Origin: Peptostreptococcaceae bacterium
GTDB lineage: Bacteria; Bacillota_A; Clostridia; Peptostreptococcales; Acidaminobacteraceae
Length of the DNA stretch: 8,612 bases
Reading direction: 5' to 3'
Assembly (NCBI GenBank): GCA_013619035.1
Contig: JABXKX010000557.1
Location: 1 to 8,612, forward strand
The notes below the pieces were generated by a model. That model searched no databases. It saw nothing but the letters and a program-made list of their open reading frames with translations, and was not told where the DNA came from. Below, piece by piece: positions 6,672 to 8,612 of this stretch; positions within the stretch are counted from its first letter, which is position 1; each line of letters starts with the position of its first letter. A program made the position numbers and the translations under genes.

Positions 6672-7736
6672 TTAAAGTAACGATTTAAATGGTAAGTCTG
6701 GTTCAATTTCAAAGGCATCTTCAAAACCACGTTGGTAGTGATATTCCATATCATCTTTGTCGTTAGGGAATGTAAATTTACCACCAACTTGCCAAATAAA
6801 TGGTTTGAACTTGTATTTTAGTATATCTTTTTTCATGTTCCAAAGCATTGTAATTTCTTTAGGATCCGCTTGGAAGTTTGTCCAGATATCATGGTGGAAT
6901 GGAATCACAACTTGTGTCTCTAAACATTCAGCCATTTTTAGTATATCAATTGATGACATTTTATCTGTCATACCTCTAGGGTTCTCACCGAATGAGCCTA
7001 AAGCAACATCAATTTTATGATCTCTTCCATGTTTTCTATAGTAATTAGAATAATGTGAGTCACCACTATGGTACAGATTACCACCTGGTGTTTTTATTAA
7101 GTAGTTAACCGCTAATAAATCCATATCTCTTACAGGTTGATCTTTTAAAATCATACCTTTAGGCGCTGTTACAAGTTCCGTTCTATCAAATGAGTCCAAA
7201 GCAACAATTTCAGTATCTTTTACTTTAACCACATCACCTGGTTTAACAACGATACAACGCTCCGCTGGTACACCCCAACTTACCCATAAATCCACACATG
7301 CTTGTGGTCCAATAAATGGTACGGTGTCTGGACAGTTTTGAAGGACTGCAGCTGCAACATTCTCATCAATATGATCACCATGATCATGTGTTGATAAAAC
7401 AGCATCTAACGTTTTGATTTTAAACGGATCTAAAACAACTGGTACATTTCTAAGGTTCGGTTGCAATTTCACACAACCAATCATTCTTTGATGCTGATGT
7501 TGGTCTTTCATTAATTTATTTTGTTTTGTTCTTTTACCTGATTTCACCCATAAGTCAATTAAAATATTGGCATTGCCTTCACTTTTAACCCAAATACCGG
7601 TACACCCTAACCACCACATTGCAAAAGTACCAGGTGCAACCACTTCTTCTTCTATTTCTTCATTTAACCAAGTACCCCATTCTGGGAATGTGCTTAGTAT
7701 CCAACTTTCTCTTGTAATTTCACTCACTTTGCTCAT
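6672..7736 (-). CDS. ulaG: L-ascorbate-6-phosphate lactonase
   Basis: This 354-residue metallo-beta-lactamase-fold enzyme opens the lactone ring of L-ascorbate 6-phosphate to give 3-keto-L-gulonate 6-phosphate, in the cytoplasm. The metal-binding HxHxDH motif is H117, H119, D121 and H122 ([10 protein letters not shown]). Other likely ligands are D226 in YHSGDSHYS and H281/H282 in VIPFHHDIW. The N-terminal [10 protein letters not shown] and the [15 protein letters not shown] insert are typical of UlaG and not of generic family members. The length equals that of E. coli UlaG. The ATG is preceded by AAGGAG. A 48-nt gap to ulaC, the longest within the operon, contains a hairpin. Two plus-strand open frames over this gene are shadows. 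It stops at TAA. Confidence 0.98.
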   Translation of the reverse strand: MSKVSEITRESWILSTFPEWGTWLNEEIEEEVVAPGTFAMWWLGCTGIWVKSEGNANILIDLWVKSGKRTKQNKLMKDQHQHQRMIGCVKLQPNLRNVPVVLDPFKIKTLDAVLSTHDHGDHIDENVAAAVLQNCPDTVPFIGPQACVDLWVSWGVPAERCIVVKPGDVVKVKDTEIVALDSFDRTELVTAPKGMILKDQPVRDMDLLAVNYLIKTPGGNLYHSGDSHYSNYYRKHGRDHKIDVALGSFGENPRGMTDKMSSIDILKMAECLETQVVIPFHHDIWTNFQADPKEITMLWNMKKDILKYKFKPFIWQVGGKFTFPNDKDDMEYHYQRGFEDAFEIEPDLPFKSLL

Positions 7737-7751
7737 ATATCTGTTCTCCTT

Positions 7752-7773
7752 CTAAAAAGTGCCTTTTTAGCAC
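7752..7773 (-). promoter_or_regulatory. hairpin in the ulaC-ulaG gap, possible processing site or weak attenuator
   Basis: On the minus strand CTAAAAAG and CTTTTTAG form a perfect 8-bp inverted repeat with a GCA loop (7770-7752). An overlapping alternative pairs GTGCT with GGCAC (7773-7759) and is followed by TTTTTAG. The two folds exclude each other. The site ends just before the ulaG ribosome site. The stem is too AT-rich for a strong terminator, and a full stop here would cut off the rest of the pathway. Confidence 0.5.
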
Positions 7774-7784
7774 CTACAGTTCTT

Positions 7785-8231
7785 CTAGTTATTTTGGAAT
7801 ATGTCTAATAGTTCAGTTTTAGTTGTTGCTTTTAAAGCACTTTCAAATCTCTCAGTGTCTGATAATACTTCTACAATAAATTGTAAAATTTCAAGATGCG
7901 ATTCTGCATTTACACATGAGAGTGCCACCAATAATTCTACTTGATGTTCAGGTTCTTCAGAAAATCCTATAGGTTGTTCTAATTTTAAAATAGAATACCC
8001 AATTTTTTTAGAACCTGTTTCAGGACGTGCATGTGGCATCGCTACTTTTGGTGCTATAACAATATAAGGACCATATTCATTGACAGATTCTATCATGGCA
8101 TCAATATAACCTTGATCAACATACGCACCGTCTAAAAGTGGCTGTGCTGACTTTATAATTGCTTCTTCCCACGTTGAAACACTTGATTCAAATTGGATAA
8201 GACTTTCATTTAATTTAAATTCGTTTACCAT
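7785..8231 (-). CDS. ulaC: PTS ascorbate-specific EIIA component
   Basis: This 148-residue protein is a mannitol/fructose-type EIIA domain. The phosphorylated histidine is H67 in the signature AMPHARPE, and a second conserved histidine lies in AESHLEIL (about residue 112). It accepts phosphate from HPr and passes it to UlaB. The position of H67 and the length are close to UlaC of E. coli. The GPYIVIAPKVAMPHARPE stretch favours the ascorbate subgroup, and the ulaG and ulaB neighbours confirm it. The ATG follows directly on the TAA stop of the upstream phosphatase gene (no gap), and its GGAGG site (8237-8241) lies in that gene's last codons. It stops at TAG. Confidence 0.95.
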   Translation of the reverse strand: MVNEFKLNESLIQFESSVSTWEEAIIKSAQPLLDGAYVDQGYIDAMIESVNEYGPYIVIAPKVAMPHARPETGSKKIGYSILKLEQPIGFSEEPEHQVELLVALSCVNAESHLEILQFIVEVLSDTERFESALKATTKTELLDIFQNN

Positions 8232-8612
8232 TTATGCCTCCATGTTTTCTTTTAATAAAAAGGTGTTAATGGCATACGAAACGCCACTTTCATTGTGATC
8301 TACCGATATATAATCGACGATTTCTTTTACCGCTGACACCCCATTAGCTGTTGTAATGGCTGTACCAGCATGTTTTAACATTTCCAAATCATTGTAATTG
8401 TCTCCAAATGCAACGACTTCTGAAATATCTATATGATAATGATCAATCAAATAATCAATTGCTAACTTCTTACTTGTATTTTTAGGCATAATATCATAAA
8501 ATCCACTAGCCGATTGTACTCTTGTCAGCTCTGAAAATGATTTGAATTTTTCATCTATTTTAAGATATTTATCTACATCTTTTTCAATCCCACCCTTTTT
8601 AGGGGCAGCTAC
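8232..8612 (-). CDS. Cof-type HAD-superfamily phosphatase, C-terminal part (5' end outside window)
   Basis: The frame is open from 8612 to a TAA at 8232-8234, giving 126 residues of the C-terminal end of a Cof/HAD-IIB hydrolase (family length usually about 260-280). Seen features are the cap-to-core junction SASGFYDIMPKNTSKKLAI, the helix with conserved lysine that follows, HAD motif IV GDNYNDLEML, and the typical tail with GTAITTANGVSAVKEIVDYIS and the GVSYAINTFL end. The catalytic DxD nucleophile would lie upstream, outside the window. An ATG at 8489 is internal to the conserved domain and is not the start. Such enzymes remove phosphate from sugar phosphates or flavin-type substrates. Direct abutment to ulaC suggests a link with ascorbate metabolism, perhaps relief of sugar-phosphate stress, but the substrate is unknown. 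Confidence 0.92.
   Translation of the reverse strand, partial: VAAPKKGGIEKDVDKYLKIDEKFKSFSELTRVQSASGFYDIMPKNTSKKLAIDYLIDHYHIDISEVVAFGDNYNDLEMLKHAGTAITTANGVSAVKEIVDYISVDHNESGVSYAINTFLLKENMEA

Noticed and set aside
6757..7020. Plus-strand open frame of 87 codons
   Set aside because: It lies wholly opposite ulaG, whose protein shows full family conservation there; it has no recognisable domain, and all other genes are on the minus strand.
7368..7388. Repeated TGATCA palindromes
   Set aside because: They are the codons of the HDHGDH metal-binding motif of UlaG, so protein coding explains them.
7567..7755. Plus-strand open frame of 62 codons
   Set aside because: It is antisense to the N-terminal part of ulaG and lacks a convincing ribosome site or domain.
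8232..8489. A short 85-residue gene starting at the ATG at 8489
   Set aside because: The frame stays open upstream to the window edge, and the residues before this methionine continue the Cof-type HAD fold, so the methionine is internal.

Overview
The window is a low-GC bacterial segment in which every convincing gene lies on the minus strand, so transcription runs from high to low coordinates. TGA acts as a real stop (the PTS Enzyme I gene ends with it at full family length) and tryptophan is TGG, so the code is the standard bacterial one and not the Mycoplasma/Spiroplasma code. Strong GGAGG-type ribosome sites, an HPr with both His15 and Ser46, and a NuoE/HndA-type iron-sulfur subunit suggest a low-GC Bacillota lineage or a standard-code Mollicutes relative (Acholeplasma, Izemoplasma or Haloplasma-like). 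That placement is inference; no rRNA or marker gene is present.

Most of the window (about 8612 down to 1183) reads as one long operon for L-ascorbate uptake and catabolism. In transcription order it holds: the 3' part of a Cof-type HAD phosphatase, ulaC (EIIA), ulaG (ascorbate-6-phosphate lactonase), ulaB (EIIB), ulaD (3-keto-L-gulonate-6-phosphate decarboxylase), ulaE (L-xylulose-5-phosphate 3-epimerase), ulaF (L-ribulose-5-phosphate 4-epimerase), a SorC-family regulator, then the general PTS genes ptsI (Enzyme I) and ptsH (HPr). It ends at a strong intrinsic terminator at about 1127-1156. Gaps are mostly 0-18 nt, and several stop codons lie inside the next gene's Shine-Dalgarno sequence. 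The enzymes would turn imported L-ascorbate 6-phosphate into D-xylulose 5-phosphate. The phosphate relay would run PEP to EI to HPr to UlaC to UlaB. The membrane permease UlaA (EIIC) is not in the window, and the operon promoter lies upstream of it.

Downstream is a separate single-gene unit, with a promoter at about 1056-1084, a 146-residue protein of unknown function with one N-terminal membrane segment, and its own terminator at about 550-576. The lower edge (460 to 1) holds a nearly complete NuoE/HndA-like [2Fe-2S] subunit gene that runs off the window. It probably begins an NADH dehydrogenase-like or electron-bifurcating hydrogenase operon.

No mobile element, CRISPR array, tRNA or rRNA was seen. 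The most unusual points are the general PTS genes at the end of a dedicated ascorbate operon, in the order ptsI-ptsH, the EIIA/lactonase/EIIB order without an adjacent EIIC, and a few hairpins. The pathway itself is known, and I do not see an undescribed system here.
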